A stretch of DNA of 64,000 nucleotides from Dethiobacter alkaliphilus (GCA_016841605.1 JAENYV010000015.1:1-64000), one strand, 5' to 3'; shown: positions 34,403 through 43,971, counted from the stretch's first letter. Made by a program: numbers and translations. Notes: a model not told the origin generated them from the letters alone.

Positions 34403-34435
34403 CTGACAGACATTTCCTGCTCGAGAAGCTATAAT
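34403..34435 (+). promoter_or_regulatory. spoIIE promoter with 21-bp spacer
   Basis: CTGACA (34403-34408) and consensus TATAAT (34430-34435) are 21 bp apart. The B. subtilis spoIIE and spoIIG promoters are known for sigma-A hexamers with 21-22 bp spacers that need Spo0A. No perfect TGTCGAA box is visible nearby. Confidence 0.6.
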
Positions 34436-34485
34436 GGCTTTATGCAAAAAAGTCTTGCTCCTGAGGAAAGGGAGGTTATAAGAAA

Positions 34486-36678
34486 ATGAGTAAGGTAGAT
34501 ACTGAAAAAGGGATGTATTATTATCCCTCCTGGAAAAAAAGAATTCGGGAAAATCGGTTTTCTTCCCTTGTTCTTGGACAAGCCCGGAGCAGCATAAGCT
34601 GGCCCCAGGTAATCTTATTTACGCTCTCTTTTTTTCTCGCCCGTGCTTCCTTAATGGGAGAGATTACCTCGTTTGGTTTTATCTTCTGGGCTCTTATGAT
34701 GAGGGTTCATCCGGAAAAGAAATTTCTGGTTACGAGTGCGGTCCTTGTCGGATGGGTAACTTTGCAAAGCGGTCTTTTTCCGCCCTGGTTTCTTCCCGCG
34801 GCCATGCTTCTCTGGAAAACAATAGATTTCCTTTTTGATAAGTTTTTTAAGAAGCATTTGGCCCTGTCTTTTGCTCTGCCCATTACAGTGCTCTCTCTCC
34901 GCCTTCCCCTGCTCTGGACCATGAAATTTCCGGTTTATGAGACGACGGTTGTTATTCTTGAAGCAGCTATTGCCATGTTCTTACCGCCGCTTATTCAGCC
35001 TATTTTAAGGGAAATGGAGACAATTAAAGAAAAAAATAGACTGTCACCGGAAGGATTGGTGGGAGGGGTTTTGCTCCTTTCCCTTGTTTTTCTGGGGATG
35101 GACGAAATAATCCTCCTGGAGAAGATCAAACTGCTGAATATTCTGGTACCACTATTTGTTCTGATGGGCGCCTATCTCTGGGGTCCTCTTCTGGGTCTCC
35201 TTGGTGGAACTGTGGCGGGCATTTCGCTTAGTATCAGTAATCCGGTGCTTTTCCCCCATATGGGAGCTTTGGGGATTTCCGGCTTTTTGGCGGGGTTGTT
35301 AAAACCTTATCGCCGTATCTGGACGGCAGCAGGTTATTTTGCCGTGCTGCGTTTTCTCTCTTATTTTGGAATAGAAGGGGGTTACCATCTCACGAATATC
35401 TGGGAGGAACTGCTTGTCATCGGGCTTTTCCTGGCCATTCCTTTCTCATTTTGGGAAAAAATGCGTGAGTTCGGCGTTTTAGTTCCCATGAGGCTGGACG
35501 ATGAAGCTGATCTCAGGTTGAACATGTCCTCACGAATTACAGAATTTGCTGCTGTTTTCAGGGAACTGGCTGCAACTTTTCAGCCCCTTAGCCAGGAGGA
35601 GATAATTCATTCGAAAAAGGATCTTTCTCTCATTGTGGACTACTTCAGCCGCAGAGTTTGTCGTGCCTGCGATCATTATCAACGCTGCTGGAAAAGCGAT
35701 CTTTATAATCAGTACCGCCGAGTTATGATGATGCTTTCTGCTCTGGAAGAAAAAGGAACGTTTTCGGAAAAAATGATCCCGGTTAAATTAAGACGGTACT
35801 GCCCCAGACAGATGGAAATCGTCAAAACAATAGGTAATATGCGGGAGATATATCGTCTCAATTGTTACTGGCAGGATAAGATACAGGACGGACGGATGAT
35901 GGTTTCAGAACAATTAAGAGGTATTTCTTTCGTGATGCATGACCTGGCTCAGGAAATGAAGTTAAGAACAGGCAATCCCGGTGAAAGGGAAAGTAATGGA
36001 AAAGTTCGTTTTACCCTGGAGGTAGGCATTGCTCAGGTGGCCAGGGAAGGGGAAAGTGTTTCCGGAGATAGTTATGCTGTTCTGCCCATCAAGGGGGGTA
36101 AGCAGGCCCTTCTGCTCAGTGACGGGATGGGGAGCGGTAAAGAAGCGCGCCAGGCCAGCCTTTCCGCTGTCAGGCTGATGGAGCGCCTGCTGGCAGCCGG
36201 ATTTCAACAGGAAATTGTCATCAACACGATTAATACCCTTTTACGACTGCGTTATCCGGCAGATAACTTTGCCACCATGGATTTAGCCCTGCTGGACCTG
36301 TCCAGGGGCGAGATCGAACTTTACAAGCTGGGAGCACCGCCCAGCCTTATCAAGAATGAAATTTCGGTCCAAGTTATCGGCTCCGGTTCATTGCCCATGG
36401 GAATTCTGGAAGAGATTGCTCCCGAACGGAAGGTCTGTTCTTTTAGTGGAAATGGGGCAACCTTTGTGATGATTACCGACGGACTCTGGGACGATCCGGG
36501 GCAATCCGAGGAAAACTGGTTAATCGCTGCGTTAAAAGGGATCCGACATGACCATCCCCAGCTTATAGCCGATCGTCTGATCGAGGAAGCATGCAACCGT
36601 GCTCCCCGGGGGGTAAAGGATGATCTGACTGTCCTGGTAGGTTCTCTCAGACCGCTGGGAAAAGTCCGCAAGGAATGA
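34486..36678 (+). CDS. spoIIE: Stage II sporulation phosphatase SpoIIE
   Basis: A 730-residue membrane phosphatase that dephosphorylates SpoIIAA to release sigma-F in the forespore and also acts at the polar septum. About ten transmembrane helices occupy residues 35-325. A central oligomerisation region holds a Cys cluster (CRACDHYQRC). The PP2C domain begins near residue 500: SGDSYAVLP, LLLSDGMGSGKEA, DNFATMDLALLDL, MITDGLWDD and VKDDLTVLVG. Length and domain order match SpoIIE. GGGAGGTT precedes the ATG by 8 nt, behind a Spo0A-type long-spacer promoter. Confidence 0.96.
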   Translation: MSKVDTEKGMYYYPSWKKRIRENRFSSLVLGQARSSISWPQVILFTLSFFLARASLMGEITSFGFIFWALMMRVHPEKKFLVTSAVLVGWVTLQSGLFPPWFLPAAMLLWKTIDFLFDKFFKKHLALSFALPITVLSLRLPLLWTMKFPVYETTVVILEAAIAMFLPPLIQPILREMETIKEKNRLSPEGLVGGVLLLSLVFLGMDEIILLEKIKLLNILVPLFVLMGAYLWGPLLGLLGGTVAGISLSISNPVLFPHMGALGISGFLAGLLKPYRRIWTAAGYFAVLRFLSYFGIEGGYHLTNIWEELLVIGLFLAIPFSFWEKMREFGVLVPMRLDDEADLRLNMSSRITEFAAVFRELAATFQPLSQEEIIHSKKDLSLIVDYFSRRVCRACDHYQRCWKSDLYNQYRRVMMMLSALEEKGTFSEKMIPVKLRRYCPRQMEIVKTIGNMREIYRLNCYWQDKIQDGRMMVSEQLRGISFVMHDLAQEMKLRTGNPGERESNGKVRFTLEVGIAQVAREGESVSGDSYAVLPIKGGKQALLLSDGMGSGKEARQASLSAVRLMERLLAAGFQQEIVINTINTLLRLRYPADNFATMDLALLDLSRGEIELYKLGAPPSLIKNEISVQVIGSGSLPMGILEEIAPERKVCSFSGNGATFVMITDGLWDDPGQSEENWLIAALKGIRHDHPQLIADRLIEEACNRAPRGVKDDLTVLVGSLRPLGKVRKE

Positions 36679-36679
36679 G

Positions 36680-36792
36680 TGAGTCAAGGGACGGTTCCAT
36701 GTCTCACTTTTTCTTAAGGAAAGGGGACACACCTCTTACAGAGGAATGTCATTATTTAAGGAAAGGGGACACACCTCTTACAGAGGAATGTC
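36680..36792 (+). repeat. REP-like hairpin cluster with tandem 42-bp repeat
   Basis: Directly after spoIIE, a hairpin GTGAG/CTCAC carries the loop word AAGGGACGGTTCCAT (36679-36708). It is followed by two copies of a 37-bp unit (36714-36750 and 36756-36792, period 42). Each unit has GGGGACA, then CCTCT/AGAGG and TGTC(CCC), so each can fold into a hairpin. The loop word recurs at 50615-50645. Open frames across this stretch are not genes. Confidence 0.75.
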
Positions 36793-36800
36793 CCCAAGTA

Positions 36801-37046
36801 CCTCTTAGCTTTCGGAATACGCCAGGCGGTAGGGTGAAGCGCCGGGCAAGGTGTGACTTTTTCCGGCCGTAGCAAAGTCCCGGCGAAGCGCAGACCGAAA
36901 GCTTACCCTGCAGACAGGATGTCTGCAGCCGGCTTGCTGCCACGGAGGGCAGCTTGCCGGGCAGGTAAGCGAAGGGCTAAGAAGAGCCGCAGGACTTGCA
37001 GGCAGGAAACTGTAACACCTGTCCGGCAGTTTGCCCTACCGCCCCG
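36801..37046 (-). repeat. ~245-bp dispersed repeat, copy 2 (inverted)
   Basis: Reverse-complement copy of 25237-25480, including the terminal GGCGTATTCCGAAAGCTAAG and the CTGCAGAC/GTCTGCAG palindrome. The two copies bracket an 11.3-kb block in inverted orientation. It has no conserved reading frame. Confidence 0.85.
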
Positions 37047-37161
37047 AGTAGCGCGAAAATATTTTCTTAAAAGAATTTCCTCAAATGGAAGGATTTTTTT
37101 CCGTTTTAGAGAAAGACTACTTTGTTAAGAATAAGAAAGGCGGATTTTTTTTAGCTGAAGG

Positions 37162-38694
37162 ATGCTCTTCTTTCTACCTTTATATCAGTCTGTTAAAAAA
37201 ATAGTTCTGCAAGAGCAGCTTATTAAAAAAGATGATCTGGTAATTGTTGCTGTATCGGGGGGTGCTGACTCCCTTTCTTTATTAACTATTTTAAATCTGC
37301 TGAGAAGTGAAAAAGATATTTCTTTTTCACTTCATGTTGCGCACCTGGATCATGGTTTGCGCGGGGAAAGTGCAGCCGGAGACGCCCGGTTTGTCCGTCT
37401 GGAAGCAAAAAAACTGGGCTTGCCCTGTACTGTGGGCAAAGTTAAGGTCCGCGAATATCAAAAACGGTGGAGCCTTTCACCGGAAGATGCGGCACGTCAC
37501 CTTCGCTACAGGTTTCTGCAGCAACTGGCTCACAAACTTAGGGCGGATTCCATTGCGGTCGGACATAACCGGGATGATCAGGTAGAAACTATTTTGCTGA
37601 ATTTTCTCAGGGGAACAGGACCGGACGGTCTGGCCGGAATGAAATTAAAGCGAGAAATGGGCAAAAACGGCGTCTTTTTGATCAGGCCCCTTCTATCTTC
37701 CAGCCGCAAAGAGATAGATCGATTTTGTCATGACAGCGGGCTTCGTCCCCGCCTCGATGAAACAAATCAGGACCAGTATTATCTGCGAAACAAGATCAGG
37801 CTGGATGTTTTACCTTATCTCGAGAAAAATGTTAACCCAAACTTGAGGGAAGGAATTTTCAGGCTTTCTCGGCTGCTGACTACGGATAAAGATTTTTGGG
37901 AGCGTATGGCCGAAGATCGGCTTGATGCCGGTATCCTGGAAGAGATGACCGGCTGTTTGGTCCTCGACCGGAATATCCTGGCCGGGGAGCAAGAAGCCTT
38001 GCAGGGAAGAATATTGCGCCTGGCTGTCAGCCGCCTTTTGGGCAGTATCCCGCGGGAAGTGGATTATCACCGGACAAAAGCGGTGCTGGACCTTGTTAAC
38101 AAGAAAAAGCCCCGGGGAGTTGTTAAATTTCCAGGGGGAATGGAGATATCCAGGAATTATGAAAGATTGTTTTTGCGCAGCTCCTTTTCCGGGAAGAATT
38201 GGGCTTTTCAACCGTTCTTCCCGGTTTTGCTCCCTGTTCCCGGAGAAATATCTACCGGTCAGGACGGTATTATGCTCAAGGCAAGGCTTTCCCGCCCCAG
38301 CGATCTCGTCTGGCCTCCGGACGAGAAGCAGGAGGCATATCTGGATTTGAACAGGGTGCTGGAACTGATCTCTCCAAAAAGTTCTTCTGCCGGAGAAAAA
38401 ACAGGTTTCGCAACTTTGCTGGTACGGTCCAGGAAGCCCGGGGATCGCTTTTATCCCCTGGGGGCACCGGGAGCAAAGAAATTAAAGGACTTTTTTATTG
38501 ACCGGAAAATTCCCTGGGAGGTAAGGGACCTTATCCCCCTAGTAATTGCCGGCAATGAAATTATCTGGGTTGCCGGAGTACAGATTTCTCATTTATGCCG
38601 TATTTCGGAGGACACAAAGCAGGCGGTTGTTCTTTCTTTATTTTTAGATTGCGGCTCGAGCGTGGAGAAAGACGGTAATTTTGATAAACTATGA
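37162..38694 (+). CDS. tilS: tRNA(Ile)-lysidine synthase TilS
   Basis: A 510-residue ATP-pyrophosphatase that converts C34 of the CAU-anticodon tRNA-Ile to lysidine. The PP-loop VAVSGGADSLSLL is near residues 28-40, followed by AHLDHGLRGESA, VGHNRDDQVETILLNFLRG and the family block YYLRNKIRLDVLPYLE. The C-terminal TilS domain ends the protein (LVRSRKPGDRFYPLGAPGAK, KDFFIDRKIP). A weak SD (AAGGCGG) lies 20 nt upstream, so the exact start is uncertain. It lies in the conserved spoIIE-tilS-hpt-ftsH order. Confidence 0.94.
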   Translation: MLFFLPLYQSVKKIVLQEQLIKKDDLVIVAVSGGADSLSLLTILNLLRSEKDISFSLHVAHLDHGLRGESAAGDARFVRLEAKKLGLPCTVGKVKVREYQKRWSLSPEDAARHLRYRFLQQLAHKLRADSIAVGHNRDDQVETILLNFLRGTGPDGLAGMKLKREMGKNGVFLIRPLLSSSRKEIDRFCHDSGLRPRLDETNQDQYYLRNKIRLDVLPYLEKNVNPNLREGIFRLSRLLTTDKDFWERMAEDRLDAGILEEMTGCLVLDRNILAGEQEALQGRILRLAVSRLLGSIPREVDYHRTKAVLDLVNKKKPRGVVKFPGGMEISRNYERLFLRSSFSGKNWAFQPFFPVLLPVPGEISTGQDGIMLKARLSRPSDLVWPPDEKQEAYLDLNRVLELISPKSSSAGEKTGFATLLVRSRKPGDRFYPLGAPGAKKLKDFFIDRKIPWEVRDLIPLVIAGNEIIWVAGVQISHLCRISEDTKQAVVLSLFLDCGSSVEKDGNFDKL

Positions 38695-38739
38695 AGAAAG
38701 AGAGAAAGAGAGAAAGAAAAGAAAGAAGGAAGGATAGGA

Positions 38740-39279
38740 ATGAAGGTGGAACAAGTTCGAGTTTTACTTTCCCATAAAGAAATAAAAGAAAAGGTCCGGG
38801 AACTTGCCGGGACTATTTCCCGGGATTATGAGGGGAAAGATTTGCTGCTGGTCTGTGTTTTAAAAGGATCTGTCGTCTTTCTTTGCGATCTTATGCGTGA
38901 ACTGAAGGTGCCTGTAGAGATAGATTTTATGGCGGTTTCCAGCTATGGAAGTTCGACGGTTACCTCGGGTGTGGTGCGTATCCTAAAAGATTTGAACACA
39001 AGTATAGAAAACCGAAATGTATTGATTGTCGAGGATATTATTGATTCGGGTCTAACACTCAGTTATTTGTGCGAGAATCTTCTTTCCCGGAATCCCGGGT
39101 CCCTCAGGATCGTAACCCTGCTCGACAAACCGGAGCGGAGAAAGGTGGAAATTAAGCCCGATTATTGCGGTTTTCAAATTCCGGATAAATTTATCGTGGG
39201 ATATGGCCTGGATTATAACGAAAAATACCGGAATTACCCGGATGTGTGTGTTTTGCTTGAGTTTGAATCTGGATTATGA
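38740..39279 (+). CDS. hpt: Hypoxanthine phosphoribosyltransferase
   Basis: A 179-residue purine salvage enzyme that transfers the phosphoribosyl group of PRPP to hypoxanthine or guanine. The PRPP-binding motif [14 protein letters not shown] (around residues 95-108), the flexible loop [11 protein letters not shown] and LKGSVVF are present. The SD lies in a 40-nt all-purine leader (AGAAGGAAGGATAGGA before the ATG). It ends inside the ftsH promoter region. Confidence 0.95.
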   Translation: MKVEQVRVLLSHKEIKEKVRELAGTISRDYEGKDLLLVCVLKGSVVFLCDLMRELKVPVEIDFMAVSSYGSSTVTSGVVRILKDLNTSIENRNVLIVEDIIDSGLTLSYLCENLLSRNPGSLRIVTLLDKPERRKVEIKPDYCGFQIPDKFIVGYGLDYNEKYRNYPDVCVLLEFESGL

Positions 39280-39285
39280 TACAAT
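39257..39285 (+). promoter_or_regulatory. Candidate ftsH promoter inside the 3' end of hpt
   Basis: TTGAGT (39257-39262) and TACAAT (39280-39285) with a 17-bp spacer; the hpt stop codon lies at the end of the spacer. It would allow ftsH expression independent of tilS-hpt. Confidence 0.5.
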
Positions 39286-39319
39286 TGAAAAACAGGTGCA
39301 AAAAGGGGGTTTTCGGGAT

Positions 39320-41290
39320 TTGAACAGCCGTTTTTTACGCCAGGCAACCTTTTATTTACTCGTTTTTATGATTGCCGTGGCTTTAATTCAGACATTTAGC
39401 CGGCCGTCGGAAGTTGTACATGATATTAACTATTACCCCGACTTTATTAATTTGATTGAAACAGGCCAGCTCAAAGAAGTGACGCTGATCGGGGATAATG
39501 TGGAGGGCCTTCTGGAAAACGGGGATAAAGTCAGGACTTTCAGACCTCCGGATGACGACTTGACGGCCAGGTTGATTGCAAATAAAATTCCCTATAATCC
39601 TCAGCCGGAACCCACACCGCCGTGGTGGTCCACCCTGCTGACCTATCTTATTCCTTTTATTCTGATCATAGGTTTATTCTTTTTTTTCATGCAGCAGTCT
39701 CAGGGTGGCGGGAATAGAGTGATGAACTTCGGCAAAAGCAGGGCGAGATTGCATGACGGAGAACGGAAAAAAGTCACTTTTGCTCATGTAGCCGGAGCTG
39801 ATGAAGAAAAAGAGGAACTTCAAGAAATCGTGGAGTTCCTGAAAGAACCCAAAAAGTTTCTCGATCTGGGAGCCCGTATTCCCAAGGGAGTGTTGCTTGT
39901 CGGACCTCCGGGAACCGGAAAAACCCTTCTTGCCCGTGCCGTTGCGGGAGAAGCGGGGGTTCCGTTTTTTAGTATCAGCGGTTCGGATTTTGTGGAGATG
40001 TTTGTGGGGGTGGGAGCATCCCGCGTCCGGGACCTGTTTGAGAATGCCAAAAAGAATTCCCCCTGTATTGTTTTTATTGATGAGATCGATGCCGTCGGTC
40101 GTCAACGGGGCGCCGGCCTGGGGGGCGGCCATGATGAACGGGAGCAAACGCTTAATCAACTTTTGGTCGAGATGGACGGTTTTGATGTAAATGAAGGAAT
40201 TATTATTCTGGCGGCAACAAACAGGCCTGATATTCTCGATCCCGCCCTGCTTCGTCCGGGACGTTTCGACCGGCAGATCACCGTTAGCTTTCCGGATGTG
40301 AAAGGACGGGAGGAAATATTGCAGGTACATGCCAAGGGAAAACCGCTGGACAAAGAGATAGATCTCAAAGTCCTGGCCAGACGTACCCCCGGATTTACCG
40401 GGGCTGATCTGGAAAACCTTGTTAATGAAGCAGCTTTGCTTGCGGCCCGCCGCAACAAAAAGAGTATCGGTATGAACGAGGCGGAAGAGGCCATCGACCG
40501 TGTTATTGCCGGAACCGAGAAGAGGAGCAAGGTCATTAGCGACTTTGAAAAAAATATTGTTGCGTTTCACGAGTCGGGGCACGCTTTGGTGGGATATCTG
40601 TTGCCCCATACCGACCCTGTGCACAAAGTATCCATTATTCCCCGCGGAAGAGCAGGCGGTTATACACTCATGCTGCCTGAAGAGGATCGCTACTATATGA
40701 CCCGTTCCGAGCTGCTGGATCGGGTGGCAACTCTCCTGGCAGGAAGGGTGGCGGAGAAGGTTGTTTTTGATGAAATCAGCACTGGAGCACACAATGATCT
40801 TGAAAGGGCGACTTCAATCGTCCGTCAGATGATTATGGAGTACGGGATGAGTGATGAGCTTGGACCAATAACTCTGGGACGCAAGCATGAACAGATTTTC
40901 CTGGGGCGTGATTTAGCCAGGGATCGTGATTTTAGCGAAGAGATTGCCAAGTCCATCGACAAAGAGATTCGCAGAACAGTGGATAAGGCTTATCATATGG
41001 CCGAAGATCTCATCGTCAAAAACAGAGATAAACTGGATATGCTGGCTGCAGCTTTGTTGGAAAAGGAAACAATCGACGCCGATGAAATTGCAATTTTGAT
41101 GGAGGGAAAAGATCCGGACGGGATAAAGCCGGTGGAAGAATCTGCGAAAGGTATCCCTCCTGCAAAAGAGGAGGAAGACGTAAAAAACCAGAGGGTTTGG
41201 GAAAAGAAAAAAGATATGGGAGGAAAAGTAAAAGTAGTTTTTCGTCCGGAAAAAGGCGAAATGCACCCCAAACCCGGGGAAGAGCTCTAG
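39320..41290 (+). CDS. ftsH: ATP-dependent zinc metalloprotease FtsH
   Basis: A 656-residue membrane AAA+ protease that degrades misfolded membrane proteins and short-lived regulators. Two N-terminal helices flank a short extracytoplasmic loop. The AAA+ module has Walker [14 protein letters not shown], Walker [12 protein letters not shown], pore loop FVEMFVG and SRH arginines (RPGRFDRQ). The zinc site is HESGH near residue 417. The C-terminus is hydrophilic. TTG 39320 has AAAAGGGGG about 9 nt upstream; the frame extends back into hpt but has no other good start. Confidence 0.95.
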   Translation: MNSRFLRQATFYLLVFMIAVALIQTFSRPSEVVHDINYYPDFINLIETGQLKEVTLIGDNVEGLLENGDKVRTFRPPDDDLTARLIANKIPYNPQPEPTPPWWSTLLTYLIPFILIIGLFFFFMQQSQGGGNRVMNFGKSRARLHDGERKKVTFAHVAGADEEKEELQEIVEFLKEPKKFLDLGARIPKGVLLVGPPGTGKTLLARAVAGEAGVPFFSISGSDFVEMFVGVGASRVRDLFENAKKNSPCIVFIDEIDAVGRQRGAGLGGGHDEREQTLNQLLVEMDGFDVNEGIIILAATNRPDILDPALLRPGRFDRQITVSFPDVKGREEILQVHAKGKPLDKEIDLKVLARRTPGFTGADLENLVNEAALLAARRNKKSIGMNEAEEAIDRVIAGTEKRSKVISDFEKNIVAFHESGHALVGYLLPHTDPVHKVSIIPRGRAGGYTLMLPEEDRYYMTRSELLDRVATLLAGRVAEKVVFDEISTGAHNDLERATSIVRQMIMEYGMSDELGPITLGRKHEQIFLGRDLARDRDFSEEIAKSIDKEIRRTVDKAYHMAEDLIVKNRDKLDMLAAALLEKETIDADEIAILMEGKDPDGIKPVEESAKGIPPAKEEEDVKNQRVWEKKKDMGGKVKVVFRPEKGEMHPKPGEEL

Positions 41291-41310
41291 TATTATCACA
41301 AACAGCAGCC

Positions 41311-41380
41311 GGAAGTCGGAATTCAGCAGACGTGAAGAAGCTGAAGAAAGCCCCCTGGTGGGGTATACTGAATTTCGACT
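41311..41380 (+). promoter_or_regulatory. Structured leader ahead of fhs
   Basis: AGTCGGAATTCAG (41314-41326) and CTGAATTTCGACT (41368-41380) form a 13-bp stem with one mismatch. Inside it CCCC-TGGT-GGGG makes a second hairpin. There is no T run, so it is not an intrinsic terminator. It does not match the THF riboswitch consensus seen further downstream. Confidence 0.4.
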
Positions 41381-41404
41381 CCTGTAGTTGACGTGGGGGT
41401 TTTA

Positions 41405-43171
41405 ATGATGGCCTTAGATCCGACTAAACATGCGGACTGGGAAATAGCGGAAGAAGCGGAATCGAGGATGAAAACGGTTTACCGGCTTGGGGAAGAGCTG
41501 GGTTTGGAAAAGGAAGAACTTCTCCCCTATGGTCATTATGTCGCTAAAATTGACTCTAAAAAAGTTTTAGACCGTCTCAAGGATAAGCCTGACGGTAAAT
41601 ATATCAATGTTACAGCTATTACTCCTACTCCTCTTGGAGAAGGAAAATCTACCTCATTAATAGGTCTTGTCCAGGGTATGGGCAAGAGAGGTAAAAATGT
41701 TATTGCCGCCATCAGACAGCCGTCCGGCGGTCCAACCATGAATCTCAAGGGATCTGCCGCGGGCGGCGGGCTTGCGCAATGTATTCCCCTGACGGAGTTC
41801 TCTCTGGGAATGACAGGCGATATTAATGCTGTTATGAATGCCCATAACTTGGCTATGGTTGCTTTGACAGCCCGTTTGCAGCACGAATTTAATTACAGCG
41901 ACAATTTTTTGCAGAAATTAAGTCTGAAGCGCTTAAACATTGACCCCAGGAACGTGGAAATGAAGTGGGTGATGGACTTTTGTGCGCAAGCGCTTCGCAA
42001 TATTGTTATAGGTATGGGCGGAAAACAAGACGGTTTTATGATGAATTCAGGTTTTGCCATCGCTGTTTCTTCCGAAGTTATGGCTATTCTTGCCGTCTCC
42101 AAAGACCTTAAGGATATGAGAGAACGGATGGCCAGGATTGTTGTTGCCTATGACAAAAAGGGTAACCCGATTACCACTGCCGATCTGGAAGTTGACGGCG
42201 CCATGACTGCCTGGATGGTTAAAGCTTTAAATCCCAATCTCATGCAGACACTCGAAGGGCAGCCCTGCTTTGTTCATGCAGGTCCCTTTGCCAATATCGC
42301 TATTGGTCAGAATTCTATTATCGCAGACCGCGTTGCCCTTAAACTTGGTGATTACCTGGCCACGGAATCTGGTTTTGCGGCGGATATCGGTTTTGAAAAA
42401 TTCTGGAACCTTAAGACCCGCATGTCCGGTCTTATTCCCAGTTGTGCTGTTCTTGTAGCGACAATTCGTGCTCTGAAATGCCATGGCGGAGCGCCCATTC
42501 CTGTTCCCGGACAACCTCTGGATCCCGCTTACAGCCGGGAAAATATTCCCTGGGTGGAAAAAGGTTGCGACAATCTTATTCACCTTATTAATGTTATTAA
42601 GAAGTCCGGTATGAGGCCGGTTGTTTGTATAAACGCCTTCTATACGGATACCGAAAAAGAAATTCAGGTTGTTCGCCGTTTGGCTGAAGAAACAGGAGTA
42701 AGAGTTGCTCTCTCCAGGCACTGGGAACTTGGCGGGGAAGGGGCTCTTGAACTGGCGGACGCTGTTATTGAAGCCTGCGAAGAAAAGACGGATTTTAAAA
42801 TTCTCTATGAACTGGAAACCCCGCTGCGCCGGCGAATTGAGATGATTGCCAAGGAAGTGTACGGTGCCGATGGAGTTGAATATTCGCCCGAAGCAATGGA
42901 GAAAGCTATAAGAATGGAGGCGGATCCGGAGATTCGGCAAATGGGTACCTGCATGGTTAAAACCCATCTGAGCCTTTCCGATAACCCGAACCTGAAGGGA
43001 GTACCCAGGGATTGGACACTCTTTGTCCGCGACATTATGATCTACAAAGGAGCAGGCTTTGTTGTACCTGTTTGCGGTCCGATCAGCCTGATGCCCGGAA
43101 CAGGCTCCAACCCGGCTTTTCGCCGGATTGATGTTGATGTGGAGACTGGAAGAGTAAAAGGTCTTTTCTGA
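41405..43171 (+). CDS. fhs: Formate-tetrahydrofolate ligase
   Basis: A 588-residue ATP-dependent enzyme making 10-formyl-THF from formate and THF, the entry of formate into the methyl branch of the Wood-Ljungdahl pathway and into C1 metabolism. The phosphate loop [15 protein letters not shown] is near residues 73-87, with [20 protein letters not shown] next and the C-terminal [17 protein letters not shown] block. Length is close to the usual 555-590. GGGGG lies 5-8 nt before ATG 41405/41408. A long hairpin precedes it; the folate transporter gene follows. Confidence 0.95.
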   Translation: MMALDPTKHADWEIAEEAESRMKTVYRLGEELGLEKEELLPYGHYVAKIDSKKVLDRLKDKPDGKYINVTAITPTPLGEGKSTSLIGLVQGMGKRGKNVIAAIRQPSGGPTMNLKGSAAGGGLAQCIPLTEFSLGMTGDINAVMNAHNLAMVALTARLQHEFNYSDNFLQKLSLKRLNIDPRNVEMKWVMDFCAQALRNIVIGMGGKQDGFMMNSGFAIAVSSEVMAILAVSKDLKDMRERMARIVVAYDKKGNPITTADLEVDGAMTAWMVKALNPNLMQTLEGQPCFVHAGPFANIAIGQNSIIADRVALKLGDYLATESGFAADIGFEKFWNLKTRMSGLIPSCAVLVATIRALKCHGGAPIPVPGQPLDPAYSRENIPWVEKGCDNLIHLINVIKKSGMRPVVCINAFYTDTEKEIQVVRRLAEETGVRVALSRHWELGGEGALELADAVIEACEEKTDFKILYELETPLRRRIEMIAKEVYGADGVEYSPEAMEKAIRMEADPEIRQMGTCMVKTHLSLSDNPNLKGVPRDWTLFVRDIMIYKGAGFVVPVCGPISLMPGTGSNPAFRRIDVDVETGRVKGLF

Positions 43172-43192
43172 TAATTAATTGATATATGTTTT

Positions 43193-43304
43193 GGCAGAGT
43201 AGGTGTCATGCGTTAAGTGCTAAGGGATGGGAAGTTGCCCTTAGACGAAAGGCGCCCTGTTGAAAAGTCAGGAGTGTCTGCGATATGGCTCCGCATCCAC
43301 TGCC
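43193..43304 (+). promoter_or_regulatory. THF (tetrahydrofolate) riboswitch
   Basis: The closing stem GGCAG (43193-43197) pairs with CTGCC (43300-43304). The conserved folate-box words GAGTAGGTGTCATGCG, TTAAGTG, GGGATG, ACGAAAGG and GCATCC are present in the order known for class I THF aptamers. It lies directly upstream of a FolT-type transporter gene, the classical target. After the aptamer, GTGGCAG (43342-43348) can pair with CTGCCAC of P1 or with the later CTGCCCAT, and TCCTT (43357-43361) faces the SD AAGGA, so control is probably translational. Confidence 0.88.
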
Positions 43305-43383
43305 ACGCAAGAGCAAAGCAAACACTTCTTTTCTCTTGGATGTGGCAGCCTGCCCATCCTTCGAGAAAGGAGGTGCATTGATA

Positions 43384-43962
43384 ATGAACATGAACAAAAT
43401 TACAACACGGATGCTTACGCGAATGGCTTTGTTAATTGCGCTGAATATTATTTTGACCAGAGTGCTAAGCGTGAGGATTCCCCTTGGCGGAGTTGAAGGA
43501 CTGCGTATCGGTTTCGGTTCACTTCCTGTGATTTTTGCCGGCATCTTTTTTGGACCGACGGCAGGGGGTATTGTGGGGGCGATTGGTGACTTGATTGGTT
43601 ATTTTATTAATCCTGTCGGCGCATATATGCCCCATTTTACGATTGCTGCAGCCCTGAGGGGAGTTCTTCCAGGTCTTGTTATCCTGCTGCTTAGCAGGGG
43701 AAGGCGGCAAATAGGGATATTTCCTTTGTTTTTGGCCGTGTGCGGTACGTTATTTTTAACCGATATCTTTCTGGTCCCGTATTTTTTGGAGACGCTTTTT
43801 GGTTTAAGCAGGCTCGTTACAATCCCCACGCGTCTTATTCAAAACGCTATAGCTATTCCTGCATATACAATTTTGCTTTTCAGTTTAGGTCGGGCGATGG
43901 AAAAAGTTTTTCCGTTCGGTTCCCATGAGGATGCCCTGCACCTGACCGGGAAATTATGGTAG
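43384..43962 (+). CDS. folT: Folate ECF transporter substrate-binding subunit FolT
   Basis: A 192-residue, six-helix S-component of an energy-coupling-factor transporter. N-terminal MTRMALLIALNIILTRV, LRIGFGSLPVIFAGIFFGP and GAIGDLIGYFINPVGAYMPH are typical of FolT/ThiT-like S-components. The upstream THF riboswitch points to folate as the substrate. ATG 43384 has AAAGGAGGTG 9-10 nt upstream. The shared EcfAA'T module is not in this window. Confidence 0.9.
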   Translation: MNMNKITTRMLTRMALLIALNIILTRVLSVRIPLGGVEGLRIGFGSLPVIFAGIFFGPTAGGIVGAIGDLIGYFINPVGAYMPHFTIAAALRGVLPGLVILLLSRGRRQIGIFPLFLAVCGTLFLTDIFLVPYFLETLFGLSRLVTIPTRLIQNAIAIPAYTILLFSLGRAMEKVFPFGSHEDALHLTGKLW

Positions 43963-43971
43963 ATAACAGAA

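Noticed and set aside
36714-36792. Possible CRISPR array
   Set aside because: Only two direct repeats with a 5-bp spacer; this is a tandem hairpin duplication, not repeat-spacer units.
36675-37128. Frames of 63-91 codons after spoIIE
   Set aside because: They cross the tandem hairpin repeat and repeat copy 2; the internal duplication makes peptide repeats but there is no SD and no conserved frame.
39674-40792. 372-codon minus-strand frame opposite ftsH
   Set aside because: Antisense shadow of the strongly conserved ftsH AAA+ region.
41311-41404. Second THF riboswitch before fhs
   Set aside because: The conserved GCGTTAAGTG, GGGATG and ACGAA words are absent; only a hairpin is supported.
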